From positions 310,001 to 374,000 of the forward strand of contig NZ_JAWKWO010000001.1 of NCBI RefSeq assembly GCF_041397485.1: DNA of 64,000 nt, given 5' to 3'. Below are positions 53,030 to 61,832 of this stretch, one piece after another; within the stretch, counting starts at the first letter, position 1, and each line of letters begins with the position of its first letter. The notes beneath the pieces are model-generated. The model searched no databases. It saw nothing but the letters and a program-made list of their open reading frames with translations, and had not been told where the DNA came from. Made by a program: the position numbers and the translations under genes. The stretch comes from Zhengella sp020637775. Its GTDB lineage: Bacteria > Pseudomonadota > Alphaproteobacteria > Rhizobiales > Rhizobiaceae.

Positions 53030-53965
53030 ATGATCGCGACATTCGAAAGCATCCTGCCGATTTTCCTGCTGATCATTGCGGGAAACCTGCTGCGGCGCTC
53101 ACCCCTGATCGACAAGTCGGCCTGGAACGGGCTGGAACAGCTCGGCTTCTGGTTCCTCTACCCTGCCCTGCTCTTCGCCTCGATCCTCCGAGCCGATTTT
53201 TCCGGCCTTTCCCTCGGGCCACTGATCATCGCGCTCATGGCAGCGCTGTTTCTCGGCATGGCCGGCATGCTGGCACTGTGGCCGGCCTTCCGGGCAGCCG
53301 GTCTCATCGCGCGCAGCGAATATTCTACCGTCTTCCAGACCGCCCTGCGCTGGAACGGCTTCATGGCGCTGGCCATTGCCGAGAAACTGTTCCCGCCGGA
53401 AGGCGTGGCCGTTGTTGCACTCGCCATGGCGGCCATCGTCATTCCGGTCAACCTGGTGACGGTGCTCGTCGTCACCCGCTTTGCCGATTCGCAGGCTGAC
53501 CTGGGCACGCTGGCCCGGCGCATGGCCGTCAACCCGCTGGTGCTGGCGGCAACGGCAGGCCTGCTGGCGCGATATCTGCCCGGCGGGCTCTATGCCCCGC
53601 TCGACGTGACGCTCAGCCTTGTTGCGCGCGCGGCACTCGGCATGGGGCTGATCGCCATCGGCGCGGGCCTGAGGCCGGGCGACATGTTCAGCCTGCGTCC
53701 CGCGCTCTGGCTGCCGGTCGTCATCAAGCTCATCGCCTACCCGGCCGCCCTGGTGGGGCTTGGCCTTGCCTTCGGCGTGACAGGCGAGGCCATTCTCTGG
53801 CTGGCCCTGTGCGGAGCGGTGCCGACGGCGATGAACGGCTATCTTCTGGCCAAGCAGATCGGCGGCGACGCCCCGCTCTACGCGGCAACCGTGACCATGC
53901 AGACGGCGGTATCCTTCTTCTCCATCCCGGCCGTCCTCGCCGTGGCGGGACTGGTCGCAGGCTGA
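53030..53965 (+). CDS. AEC family transporter (auxin efflux carrier-like permease)
   Basis: A 311-residue permease of the AEC family with about ten membrane helices. It starts IATFESILPIFLLIIAGNLLRR and ends with a cluster containing LCGAVPTAMNGYLLAKQIGGD, typical of AEC. In bacteria these proteins move malate, malonate or similar compounds, but the substrate cannot be read here. The start at 53030 is an ATG; an upstream TTG is less likely. Its stop codon directly abuts the convergent AidB-like gene. Confidence 0.9.
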   Translation: MIATFESILPIFLLIIAGNLLRRSPLIDKSAWNGLEQLGFWFLYPALLFASILRADFSGLSLGPLIIALMAALFLGMAGMLALWPAFRAAGLIARSEYSTVFQTALRWNGFMALAIAEKLFPPEGVAVVALAMAAIVIPVNLVTVLVVTRFADSQADLGTLARRMAVNPLVLAATAGLLARYLPGGLYAPLDVTLSLVARAALGMGLIAIGAGLRPGDMFSLRPALWLPVVIKLIAYPAALVGLGLAFGVTGEAILWLALCGAVPTAMNGYLLAKQIGGDAPLYAATVTMQTAVSFFSIPAVLAVAGLVAG

Positions 53966-55597
53966 TCAGCCGGCATCGGGATAGAGCGAATCGATGATCA
54001 CCGCGGCGTCGTGACGGGCGTCGAGCATGCCGTAGGTGGCGCGCCACTGGCCGGCCAGGCGGGTGTCAATGAAGGCATCGGCAACGCGGCCCGCGCCGAT
54101 GCGGCGCAATTCCGATGCGCCCGCGGCCAGGGCAAGCTGCTCGGTGAGAATGCGCGCGGCGCCTTCGTCGTTGAGGGCCACCTGCATGGCGGCGCGCAGG
54201 ACGTCGATCGTGCCCTTGCCAGCGGCGCCCAGATCGGCCTCGAAGCCGTCGATGACACGCTCGAACAGAGCCGGGCCGCGCTTGAGAACCCGAAGCACGT
54301 CCAGCGCCATGACATTGCCGGAGCCTTCCCAGATGGCATTGACCGGGGCTTCGCGATAGAGGCGGGCCAGATTGCCTTCCTCGACATAGCCATTGCCGCC
54401 CAAGCACTCCATGGCCTCATAGATCAGCGGCGGCGCGATCTTGCAGACCCAGTATTTCACCACGGCCGTCATGGCGCGGGCGAAAGCGGCCTCACCCTCG
54501 TCCCCGGCGGCCAGGTCGAAGGCACGGGCCAGCCGCATGGACAGCGCCGTGGCCGCGGCCACATCCAGCGCCAGATCGGCCAGCACCCGCATCATCAGCG
54601 GCTGGTCGGCCAGCAGCCGCCCGAACACCTTGCGGTGGCGGGCATGGTGAACGGCTTCCGACAGCGCGGCGCGCATCAGGCCGGAGGAACCCAGCGCGCA
54701 ATCCAGCCGCGTCAGCGTGACCATGTCCATGATCGTCCTGACGCCCTCGCCCGGTTCGCCCACGGCCTGGGCGATGACATCCTCGAATTCCACCTCCGAA
54801 GAGGCGTTGGAGCGGTTTCCGAGCTTGTCCTTCAGGCGCTGGAAGCGGAAGCCGTTCTGCGTGCCGTCCGCAAGGATGCGCGGTGCCAGGAAACAGGTCA
54901 GCCCTTCAGGCGCCTGGGCCAGCAGAAGAAAGGCATCCGACATGGGCGCGGACATGAACCATTTGTGGCCGGTGATGCGATAGAGATCCTTGCCAGCCGG
55001 TTCGGCGCGGGTGGTGTTGGCACGCACGTCCGTTCCGCCCTGCTTTTCCGTCATGCCCATGCCGAGCGTCAGTCCGGCCTTGGCGGCCGGCGGCTTGCTG
55101 GCGCTGTCATACTTGCGCGATGTGACGCGCGGCGCCCATTCGCGAAACAGGTTCGGGCTGGCCATCAGAGGCGCCAGGGACGCGCTTGTCATGGTCAGTG
55201 GACAAAGATGACCGGCTTCAAGCTGTCCGATGAGGAAAAACCGTGCGGCGCGCGCCTGATGGCGTATGCCCTTTTCCGACGGCGTGTTCTCCCAGATGGA
55301 AGCATGCAGGCCGGCCGACGCGGAGCGGCGCATCAGCGCGTGATAGGCCGGGTGGTATTCCACCTGGTCCACGCGGCGGCCCTGGCGGTCGTGCGTCTTC
55401 AGAAGGGGCGCGCAGTCATTGGCAAGCCGGGCGGTCTCCTGCGCTTCGGCCGTCAGGACAAAGCGGCCGATCTGGTCGAGGTCGTTGCGCACATCCGCGG
55501 GGAAGCTTTCCGTGATCTGCACGAGCAGCGGATCGGATCGCCATGCATTCCCGCCCGTATGGGGCGGAGACTGGTTCAGCACTTCATGCGTGGCCAC
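53966..55597 (-). CDS. AidB-like acyl-CoA dehydrogenase
   Basis: A 543-residue member of the AidB group of acyl-CoA dehydrogenases, FAD proteins that in E. coli belong to the alkylation response and bind DNA. Typical segments are GLTLGMGMTEKQGGTDVRANTT, KWFMSAPMSD, LGNRSNASSEVEF, and YEAMECLGGNGYVEE with the catalytic Glu region. The last domain (about 440-540) holds the basic C-terminal part. Whether it acts on a CoA ester or on DNA damage is unknown. Confidence 0.92.
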   Translation of the reverse strand: MATHEVLNQSPPHTGGNAWRSDPLLVQITESFPADVRNDLDQIGRFVLTAEAQETARLANDCAPLLKTHDRQGRRVDQVEYHPAYHALMRRSASAGLHASIWENTPSEKGIRHQARAARFFLIGQLEAGHLCPLTMTSASLAPLMASPNLFREWAPRVTSRKYDSASKPPAAKAGLTLGMGMTEKQGGTDVRANTTRAEPAGKDLYRITGHKWFMSAPMSDAFLLLAQAPEGLTCFLAPRILADGTQNGFRFQRLKDKLGNRSNASSEVEFEDVIAQAVGEPGEGVRTIMDMVTLTRLDCALGSSGLMRAALSEAVHHARHRKVFGRLLADQPLMMRVLADLALDVAAATALSMRLARAFDLAAGDEGEAAFARAMTAVVKYWVCKIAPPLIYEAMECLGGNGYVEEGNLARLYREAPVNAIWEGSGNVMALDVLRVLKRGPALFERVIDGFEADLGAAGKGTIDVLRAAMQVALNDEGAARILTEQLALAAGASELRRIGAGRVADAFIDTRLAGQWRATYGMLDARHDAAVIIDSLYPDAG

Positions 55598-55708
55598 GGC
55601 CGGCCTCCCATCTTGCGTTCTGTCAGGACCGCGCCCGGCGAATCCCGTTTTCTTCTTATAGACATGCGAACGCCACGGGGCGACACATGGGCGGCGCCCG
55701 TCCGTGAG

Positions 55709-55729
55709 AAAAAATCGGCGGGGCCCGCC
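55709..55729 (-). terminator. short terminator after the M24 protein gene
   Basis: On the minus strand GGCGG-GCC-CCGCC is followed by GA and six T, directly after the stop. The stem is short, so termination may be partial. Confidence 0.55.
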
Positions 55730-56989
55730 TCAGCCGGAAAGCAGGCTTTCCTCGAAGGGAAAGCGCGAGAGCAGTTCAATGCCGGTATCGGTGACCAGCA
55801 CCTGCTGCTCCAGCTTCACGCCCTCACGCCCGCCTTCCTCGCCGATATAGCTTTCCACGCACAGCGTCATGCCCGGCTCGATGATGCCGTCATAACCGGC
55901 ATCGGGGAAATCGGCGCGATGATAGAGATAAGGATATTCGCCCGTCATGCCGCAACCATGGGCCGAAAGGTAGTAGCGGTTGGCGTGATATTTCTCCGGT
56001 ATGTCCCAGGCCCGGTCGGCATAGTCACGGAAAGTCATGCCCGGCTTCAGGATGGCCATGTTGTGGTGGACCTGCTCGAAAGCGATCCGGTAGAGTTCGC
56101 GCTGGGCGGGCGTCGGCATGCCGGGGCCTGCGTGGAAGGTGCGCGAGAAATCCGAATAGTAGCCGTGGCAGCCGACGACGTCGGTATCGAGCGCGATCAG
56201 CTCATTCTCGCCGATGACGTGATGGGCGGTCTCCTGGAACCAGGGATTGGTGCGCTGGCCGGCATTGAGCAGGCGCGTTTCGCAATAATCGCCATTCTGC
56301 TCGATGACGGACTTGTGCAGCACGGCCCACAATTCCGTTTCGGTGAGACCGGGACGGATGGCGTCGCGCAGCTTGGCCACGGCGACCTCGGTGGCGCGCA
56401 GCGAGGCATTGACGCATTTCATCTCTTCGGCCGACTTGATGGCGCGGGCCATTTCAACCGGCTCCTGCGCATCGACAAGGCGCAGGCCTTCCGCCTGCAA
56501 TGCGATGGCAGCGCCGGCATTCATCCGCTCCATGCCGAGCGTTGCGCCCGGTCCGCTCAGTTCCCTGACGAGGTCTGCCATCTCCCGCGCCCAGCGGCGT
56601 TCGCGGTCTGCAATGTCCGGGCCGGCGGCCACGAAGCTGGCCGTGAGCGCCGGGCGCACCTCGTCGACCGTCTCGAAGCCTTTTGCCAGATGTTCACAGC
56701 CGGTGAACTCGAACAGGATGGACCGGCTTGCCGTCAGAAGCAGATAGCGGGCCGGGCCGTTGCGCTGGCTGAACACCTGCATGTTGCGGGTGCCGGTGGC
56801 ATAGCGGATGTTGACCGGATCGGAGAGCAGAACAGCGTCGATGCCACGCTTTTCCATCTCGCCGCGCACACGGCCCTGCCGGTACAGGCGCACGGCGGCC
56901 AGGTCGATGCCGTCGCTTTCGGGTGCGCGGTCGAGAAGGGCAATGCCGGACAGATCGCTCCGTTCCGCATGCCAGTCAAACATCGTCAT
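55730..56989 (-). CDS. M24 family protein related to DMSP lyase DddP
   Basis: A 419-residue pita-bread-fold protein. The metal ligands are Asp268, Asp270, Asp280, His344, Glu379 and Glu394. The spacing is the same as I recall for DddP (Asp295, 297, 307, His371, Glu406, Glu421). Other DddP-like segments are DPVNIRYATGTRNMQVF and RLLNAGQRTNPWFQE. However, the proposed DddP base Asp377 falls on Gly350 (HGCGMTGEY), so DMSP cleavage is doubtful. A peptidase-like or other hydrolase role is possible. The start at 56989 has AAGGGAG 9 nt upstream; ATGs at 56998 and 56983 are alternatives. Confidence 0.85.
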   Translation of the reverse strand: MTMFDWHAERSDLSGIALLDRAPESDGIDLAAVRLYRQGRVRGEMEKRGIDAVLLSDPVNIRYATGTRNMQVFSQRNGPARYLLLTASRSILFEFTGCEHLAKGFETVDEVRPALTASFVAAGPDIADRERRWAREMADLVRELSGPGATLGMERMNAGAAIALQAEGLRLVDAQEPVEMARAIKSAEEMKCVNASLRATEVAVAKLRDAIRPGLTETELWAVLHKSVIEQNGDYCETRLLNAGQRTNPWFQETAHHVIGENELIALDTDVVGCHGYYSDFSRTFHAGPGMPTPAQRELYRIAFEQVHHNMAILKPGMTFRDYADRAWDIPEKYHANRYYLSAHGCGMTGEYPYLYHRADFPDAGYDGIIEPGMTLCVESYIGEEGGREGVKLEQQVLVTDTGIELLSRFPFEESLLSG

Positions 56990-57194
56990 TCGCCGCATCT
57001 CCCTTGTCACGACCGATTCAGGACCGCTACCATGGTGCAGGTGCGCACAACCGGTTTGGCTGATTGAGACAGGGGCTGCCGTCATTGCGACCATCCGGGC
57101 AGCCCGACGGCAGCAAAAAGCCGTTGGAAACGCCCCGGCGCGGCCGGCAGGCGCTTGCGGCGTTCCGGCCACCGGCCTATAGCACCCATTCAAG

Positions 57195-58157
57195 ATGACC
57201 AGCGAAACCGACTTCTCCGTTTATCCGCACCGGCACCTGCTCGGCATTGCCGGGTTGAGCCCGTTCGACATCGATCTCCTGCTCAACCGCGCAGAACGCG
57301 CGGTGGCACTTTCCCGTCAGGCCGACAAGAAATCGGCGGCGCTGCGCGGGCGCACCCAGATCAACCTTTTCTTCGAAGCCTCGACCCGCACGCAGTCCTC
57401 GTTCGAACTGGCAGGCAAGCGGCTGGGTGCCGATGTCATGAACATGTCCGTCGCCTCATCCTCGGTGAAGAAGGGCGAGACGCTGATCGACACCGCGATG
57501 ACACTGAATGCCATGCGGCCCGATGCGCTGGTGGTGCGCCATGCCTCGGCCGGCGCGGTGGCGCTGCTGGCGCAGAAGGTGGGTTGCGCGGTCATCAATG
57601 CCGGCGACGGAGCGCATGAGCACCCGACCCAGGCGCTGCTCGACGCCCTGACCATCCGCCGCGCCAAGGGCACGCTGGGCGGGCTGACCGTGGCGATCTG
57701 CGGCGACGTGCTGCATTCGCGCGTGGCGCGCTCCAACATCATCCTGCTCAATGCCATGGGGGCGCATGTGCGCGTGATCGCGCCCTCAACGCTGCTGCCG
57801 GCAGGCATCGGCAAGATGGGGGTGACGCCCTTCCATTCCATGGCGGAAGGGTTGAAGGATGCCGATGTGGTGATGATGCTGCGCCTGCAGCGCGAGCGCA
57901 TGGCGGGTGCCTCGGTGCCTTCGGTGCGCGAATATTTCCGCTATTTCGGCCTCGATGCCGCCAAGCTGAGAATGGCAAGGCCGGACGCACTGGTCATGCA
58001 TCCGGGGCCGATGAACCGGGGCGTGGAGATCGCCTCGGAAGTGGCGGACGGGCCGCAAAGCGTCATCCAGGAACAGGTGGAGATGGGGGTTGCGGTGCGC
58101 ATGGGCGTGCTGGAAGCCCTGCTCGACCCGCGCAAGGGCGAGGAGGCGGCCCAATGA
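57195..58157 (+). CDS. pyrB: aspartate carbamoyltransferase catalytic subunit
   Basis: ATCase makes carbamoyl-aspartate, the first committed pyrimidine step. The 320-residue protein has the carbamoyl-phosphate motif FFEASTRTQSSFE, and DGAHEHPTQALLD. The aspartate-site segments MLRLQRERM and MHPGPMNRGVE follow. No regulatory subunit gene is present. It overlaps the next gene by 4 nt (ATGA); that gene codes for a pseudo-dihydroorotase, as in the class A ATCases of Pseudomonas. Confidence 0.97.
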   Translation: MTSETDFSVYPHRHLLGIAGLSPFDIDLLLNRAERAVALSRQADKKSAALRGRTQINLFFEASTRTQSSFELAGKRLGADVMNMSVASSSVKKGETLIDTAMTLNAMRPDALVVRHASAGAVALLAQKVGCAVINAGDGAHEHPTQALLDALTIRRAKGTLGGLTVAICGDVLHSRVARSNIILLNAMGAHVRVIAPSTLLPAGIGKMGVTPFHSMAEGLKDADVVMMLRLQRERMAGASVPSVREYFRYFGLDAAKLRMARPDALVMHPGPMNRGVEIASEVADGPQSVIQEQVEMGVAVRMGVLEALLDPRKGEEAAQ

Positions 58158-59446
58158 GCATGGTCACTGTCTTCTCCGGCGCGCGCATTGTCGATCCGTC
58201 GCGCGGGATGGACGCAACCGGCACGGTCATCGTGCGCGACGGGCTGATCGAGGCCGCCGGCCCGGAAGCCCTGAACCAGGGTGTGCCGGAGGGCGCGAGG
58301 CTGATCGACTGCACCGGCAAGACCGTCCTGCCCGGACTGGTCGACGGACGCGTCTTTGTCGGGGAACCGGGCGGCGAACATCGCGAGACCATCGCATCGG
58401 CCAGCGAGGCAGCGGCGGCGGGCGGAATCACCTCCATTGTCACCATGCCCGACACCGACCCGGTGATCGACGACGTGGCGCTGGTGGAATTCGTGCTGCG
58501 CACGGCGCGCGACACGGCCTGCGTGCATGTCCATCCGGCGGCGGCTGTCACCAAGGGCCTGGCCGGGCGCGAGATGACAGAAATAGGCCTGCTCAGCGAA
58601 GCCGGTGCCGTTGCCTTCACCGAGGGGCGCAACACCTTGGCATCGTCTCTGGTGATGCGCCGGGCGCTGACCTATGCGCGCGATTTCGGCGCGGTGATCC
58701 TGCATGAGACACAGGACAAGGATCTCGCCTCCGCGGGCGTCATGAACGAAGGGCTTTTCGCTTCCTGGCTCGGCCTGCCCGGCATTCCGCGCGAAGCCGA
58801 ACTCATTCCGCTGGCGCGCGACCTGATGCTGGCGCGCCTGACAGGCGGGGCCTATCACGCGGCAAAGATCTCCACGAAACTGTCGGCCGATGCGATGCGC
58901 CTTGCCAAGGGCGAAGGCGTCAACGCCACGGCCGGCGTCTGCGTCAACCATCTTTCGCTCAACGAGAACGATATCGGCGAGTACCGCACCTTCTTCCGGC
59001 TGTCGCCGCCGCTGCGCAGCGAGGACGACCGCCTGGCGATGGTCGAGGCGGTGCGCGACGGCACGATCGACATCGTCGTCTCGTCGCATGATCCGCAGGA
59101 CGTGGACACCAAGCGCCTGCCCTTCGCCGATGCCGAAACCGGCGCCATCGGCCTTGAAACGCTGCTCGGCGCCATGCTTCGGCTTTACCACAGCGGCGAC
59201 CTGCCGCTGCTGCGCGTCATCGAGGTGCTTTCGACCGCGCCGGCGCGCCTGTTCGGCCTCGATGCGGGTACGCTGAAGCCCGGCGCGCGCGCCGATCTCG
59301 CTGTCGTCGACCTGGACGAGCCCTGGCTGGTGCGGGAGACGGAGATCCGCTCGCGTTCGAAAAACACCTGCTTCGAGGGCGCGCGGATGCAGGGCCGGGT
59401 TCTGCAAACAATGGTTGCAGGCAAGACCGTTTTCCAACAAGAATAG
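58154..59446 (+). CDS. dihydroorotase-like protein lacking the HxH motif (PyrC')
   Basis: A 430-residue amidohydrolase-fold protein. In active dihydroorotases the first strand ends in DxHxH (typically GFVDMHVHLREPG); here it reads GLVDGRVFVGEPG, with Arg66 and Phe68 in place of the two metal-binding histidines. It is therefore almost surely not a working dihydroorotase. In Pseudomonas such a PyrC' is a structural partner needed by PyrB. The ATGA overlap with pyrB supports a PyrB-PyrC' complex. The active dihydroorotase must be coded outside the window. Confidence 0.93.
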   Translation: MSMVTVFSGARIVDPSRGMDATGTVIVRDGLIEAAGPEALNQGVPEGARLIDCTGKTVLPGLVDGRVFVGEPGGEHRETIASASEAAAAGGITSIVTMPDTDPVIDDVALVEFVLRTARDTACVHVHPAAAVTKGLAGREMTEIGLLSEAGAVAFTEGRNTLASSLVMRRALTYARDFGAVILHETQDKDLASAGVMNEGLFASWLGLPGIPREAELIPLARDLMLARLTGGAYHAAKISTKLSADAMRLAKGEGVNATAGVCVNHLSLNENDIGEYRTFFRLSPPLRSEDDRLAMVEAVRDGTIDIVVSSHDPQDVDTKRLPFADAETGAIGLETLLGAMLRLYHSGDLPLLRVIEVLSTAPARLFGLDAGTLKPGARADLAVVDLDEPWLVRETEIRSRSKNTCFEGARMQGRVLQTMVAGKTVFQQE

Positions 59447-59497
59447 GCTGCTGCGCGGGCAACCGGCCTGAACGCGCCGCACCGGAAGGGACGCGAC

Positions 59498-60112
59498 ATG
59501 ATCGGGGCAATCGACTTCCAGGCGAATGGCGCAGCGCTGCTTCTGGCGCTGGCTTTCGGCTATCTGTGCGGCTCCATACCCTTCGGGTTGATCCTGACCC
59601 GCATGGCGGGGCTGGGCGATGTGCGCTCGATCGGCTCCGGCAATATCGGCGCGACCAATGTGCTGCGCACCGGCAACAGGAAACTGGCGGCGCTGACGCT
59701 GCTGGCGGATGCGCTGAAGGGCACGATTCCGGTGCTTGCCGCCGCCCAATGGAACCAGGACTTCGGCCTTGTCGCCGGTTTCGGCGCGTTTCTCGGCCAC
59801 CTTTACCCGGTCTGGCTGCGGTTCAAGGGCGGCAAGGGTGTCGCGACCTATCTCGGCGTCCTGCTGGGCGTGAGCTGGCAGGGACTGGCGGCCTTCGCGG
59901 TGACATGGCTCACCATGGCCTTCCTGTTCCGCTATTCCTCGCTTGCCGCGCTGACCGCGGCACTGGTGGTGCCGGTGGTGCTCTGGCTGCTCGGCCAGAA
60001 CGGACCGGCGGCGCTTTTCGTCGTGATGAGCGCCATCGTCTATTTCAAGCACCGCCAGAACATTTCGCGCCTCCTTTCCGGCACGGAATCGAAAATCGGC
60101 GCGAAAGGCTGA
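59498..60112 (+). CDS. plsY: glycerol-3-phosphate acyltransferase PlsY
   Basis: PlsY transfers an acyl group from acyl-phosphate to glycerol-3-phosphate, the first step of phospholipid synthesis, in the inner membrane. The 204-residue protein has about five membrane helices. The three family motifs are GSIPFGLILTR, RSIGSGNIGATNVLRT and HLYPVWLRFKGGKGVAT. Its stop shares one base with the dprA start (TGATG). Confidence 0.96.
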   Translation: MIGAIDFQANGAALLLALAFGYLCGSIPFGLILTRMAGLGDVRSIGSGNIGATNVLRTGNRKLAALTLLADALKGTIPVLAAAQWNQDFGLVAGFGAFLGHLYPVWLRFKGGKGVATYLGVLLGVSWQGLAAFAVTWLTMAFLFRYSSLAALTAALVVPVVLWLLGQNGPAALFVVMSAIVYFKHRQNISRLLSGTESKIGAKG

Positions 60113-61248
60113 TGGACAGCCCGGCCCGCGCCTTTCGCCTGAGCGACCGCCAGCGGCTGCAATGGCTGCGGCTGATCCGCACGGACAATGTCGGGCCGGC
60201 AACCTTTCGCGAACTGATCAACCGCTACGGTTCCGCCGGAGCCGCGCTGGACGAATTGCCGGAACTGGCCGCGCGCGGCGGAGCGCGCAAGCCGCCGCGC
60301 ATTCCGCACGAATCGGAGATCGAACGGGAGATCGAGGCCGCCATGAAGGCCGGCGCCATTGTCGCGGCCATCGGCGAGGCGGAATACCCGGCCATGCTCA
60401 AGACCATGCCCGGCCCGCCGCCCGTCATCATGTTCCGTGGTGATCCGGCCGTTTTCGCGCTGCCCGCCTGCGCCATCGTGGGCGCGCGCAATGCCTCGCT
60501 TTCCGGTGTCAAGATGGCGCGGATGCTGGCCCGCGATCTCGCCGCGGCCGGCCATGCCGTCATCTCCGGACTGGCCCGCGGCATCGACACGGCGGCCCAT
60601 GAGGGCGCGCTGGAAGGCGGCACGGTGGCCGTGCTGGCCGGTGGCCTGTCCCAGCCCTATCCGCCCGAGAACGTGCCGCTGATGGAGGCTATCGTGGACA
60701 GGGGCGGCGCCGTCATCTCCGAAATGCCGTTTCACTGGCAGCCGCGCGCGCAGGATTTTCCGCGCCGCAACCGGCTGATCGCCGGGCTTGCCTTCGGGCT
60801 TGTCGTGGTCGAGGCGGCATTGCGTTCCGGCTCTCTGATCTCGGCGCGGCTGGCCGGTGAAATGGGCCGCGCCGTCTTCGCCGTTCCCGGCTCACCGCTC
60901 GATCCGCGTGCCGGCGGCTCCAACCGCCTGTTGAAGAACGGGGCGAGCGTGGTGACCGAAGCCGATGACATCATCGACCAGATTGCACCGATGACCGGCG
61001 GGCAGCGAGACCTCTTTGCCGGTCAGGCAAGCCTTGACGAACAGGAAGACCTCATGCCGGCGCCGCCACCTGGCGACGACGACCGGAGCCGCGTCATCCA
61101 GGCTTTGGGCCCCAGCCCCGTCCATGTGGACGAGGTCATACGCCATACCGGGCTGAAACCGGCCCAGGTACAGCTTGTCCTGATCGAACTCGACCTTGCG
61201 GGCCGGCTTGAACGCCATGCCGGCAACCAGGTCTCGATCATCCTGTGA
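60112..61248 (+). CDS. dprA: DNA processing protein DprA
   Basis: DprA loads RecA onto incoming single-stranded DNA in natural transformation. The 378-residue protein has an N-terminal helical part (about 1-80), a Rossmann-like core with VGARNASLSGVKMARMLA, VISGLARGIDTAAH and FPRRNRLIAGL, and a C-terminal winged helix (about 310-378). All core motifs are intact. The start at 60112 overlaps the plsY stop as TGATG; longer open frames upstream cover plsY and are not real. Confidence 0.95.
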   Translation: MDSPARAFRLSDRQRLQWLRLIRTDNVGPATFRELINRYGSAGAALDELPELAARGGARKPPRIPHESEIEREIEAAMKAGAIVAAIGEAEYPAMLKTMPGPPPVIMFRGDPAVFALPACAIVGARNASLSGVKMARMLARDLAAAGHAVISGLARGIDTAAHEGALEGGTVAVLAGGLSQPYPPENVPLMEAIVDRGGAVISEMPFHWQPRAQDFPRRNRLIAGLAFGLVVVEAALRSGSLISARLAGEMGRAVFAVPGSPLDPRAGGSNRLLKNGASVVTEADDIIDQIAPMTGGQRDLFAGQASLDEQEDLMPAPPPGDDDRSRVIQALGPSPVHVDEVIRHTGLKPAQVQLVLIELDLAGRLERHAGNQVSIIL

Positions 61249-61301
61249 GCAGCCGGACCAGCGCGCGGTCCACGCCAGTACGGCCTGCATGCATTTGCCT
61301 C

Positions 61302-61345
61302 TCCCTCATGCCGAATGCGCGATTCCCTCATGCCGAATGCGCGAT
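61302..61345. repeat. 22-nt perfect tandem duplication at the end of a small gene
   Basis: Two back-to-back identical 22-nt units (61302-61323 and 61324-61345). The second contains the last codons (IAHSA) and stop of the minus-strand gene that ends at 61328; the first repeats them after the stop. The copies have not diverged, so the event is recent. Confidence 0.93.
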
Positions 61346-61549
61346 CTTGCGGTGCGCCGCCGTCTCCTGTTCCAGCCTTCTGGGACGCTGGCCGCGAATG
61401 ATGTCGGAACATTCCACATAGGCCATTTCGATGAAATAGGTGAGAACGTCGCAACGTTCGCCCTGGGCCATAGTGTGCAATTGCCCGAGCATGGACTGGA
61501 TGTAGTCCAGTCTGTCGGTACGGCTGTAATGGGGCTGATCAATGCGCAT
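61328..61549 (-). CDS. conserved hypothetical protein (73 residues)
   Basis: A small soluble helical protein (MRIDQPHYSRTDRLDYIQSM at the start, then AYVECSDIIRGQRPR). I believe similar proteins sit at this place in other rhizobia, but I know no function. The start at 61549 has AAGGA 6 nt upstream; an ATG 6 nt earlier overlaps the ribosome site. It converges with dprA and diverges from topA. Confidence 0.75.
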   Translation of the reverse strand: MRIDQPHYSRTDRLDYIQSMLGQLHTMAQGERCDVLTYFIEMAYVECSDIIRGQRPRRLEQETAAHRKIAHSA

Positions 61550-61666
61550 GGACATCCTTCGCGGTTGCGGCCATCATGACCGCCGATACTTCGTTGGTCC
61601 GCCCGTGTACCACCTGAGCGGCACAGACCCACGATATTGCAACCATAGAGAAATGCAAGATCATTT

Positions 61667-61687
61667 TATACAACTTAAAATTGTATA
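61667..61687. promoter_or_regulatory. palindrome TATACAA-N7-TTGTATA before topA
   Basis: Perfect 7-bp inverted arms with a 7-nt spacer (CTTAAAA) in an AT-rich patch between the 73-residue gene and topA. It looks like an operator for a dimeric regulator in the shared promoter region. The regulator is unknown. Confidence 0.5.
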
Positions 61688-61832
61688 TCGGCCTTGCCAG
61701 GGACCATTCGCACCCGGCGTGGCGCGCAGCCGGGCTTGACCTCGGCGCAACAGGCAGCCATTTGACGCGGTAGCAGCGACCTGCCACAAGGCAGGGTTCG
61801 AAATGCGGCAAAACAGTTTCTCCGGGATTTTC

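Noticed and set aside
55730..56989. Naming the M24 gene dddP
   Set aside because: The proposed catalytic aspartate is replaced by Gly350, so DMSP lyase activity cannot be claimed from sequence.
54011..57067. Plus-strand frame of 1018 codons opposite the AidB-like and M24 genes
   Set aside because: It is antisense to two clear genes and shows no domain. Long antisense frames are expected in GC-rich DNA with this codon use.
59566..60111. Upstream extension of the dprA frame
   Set aside because: It lies inside plsY in another frame and has no conserved residues; the dprA start at 60112 overlaps the plsY stop in a typical TGATG.
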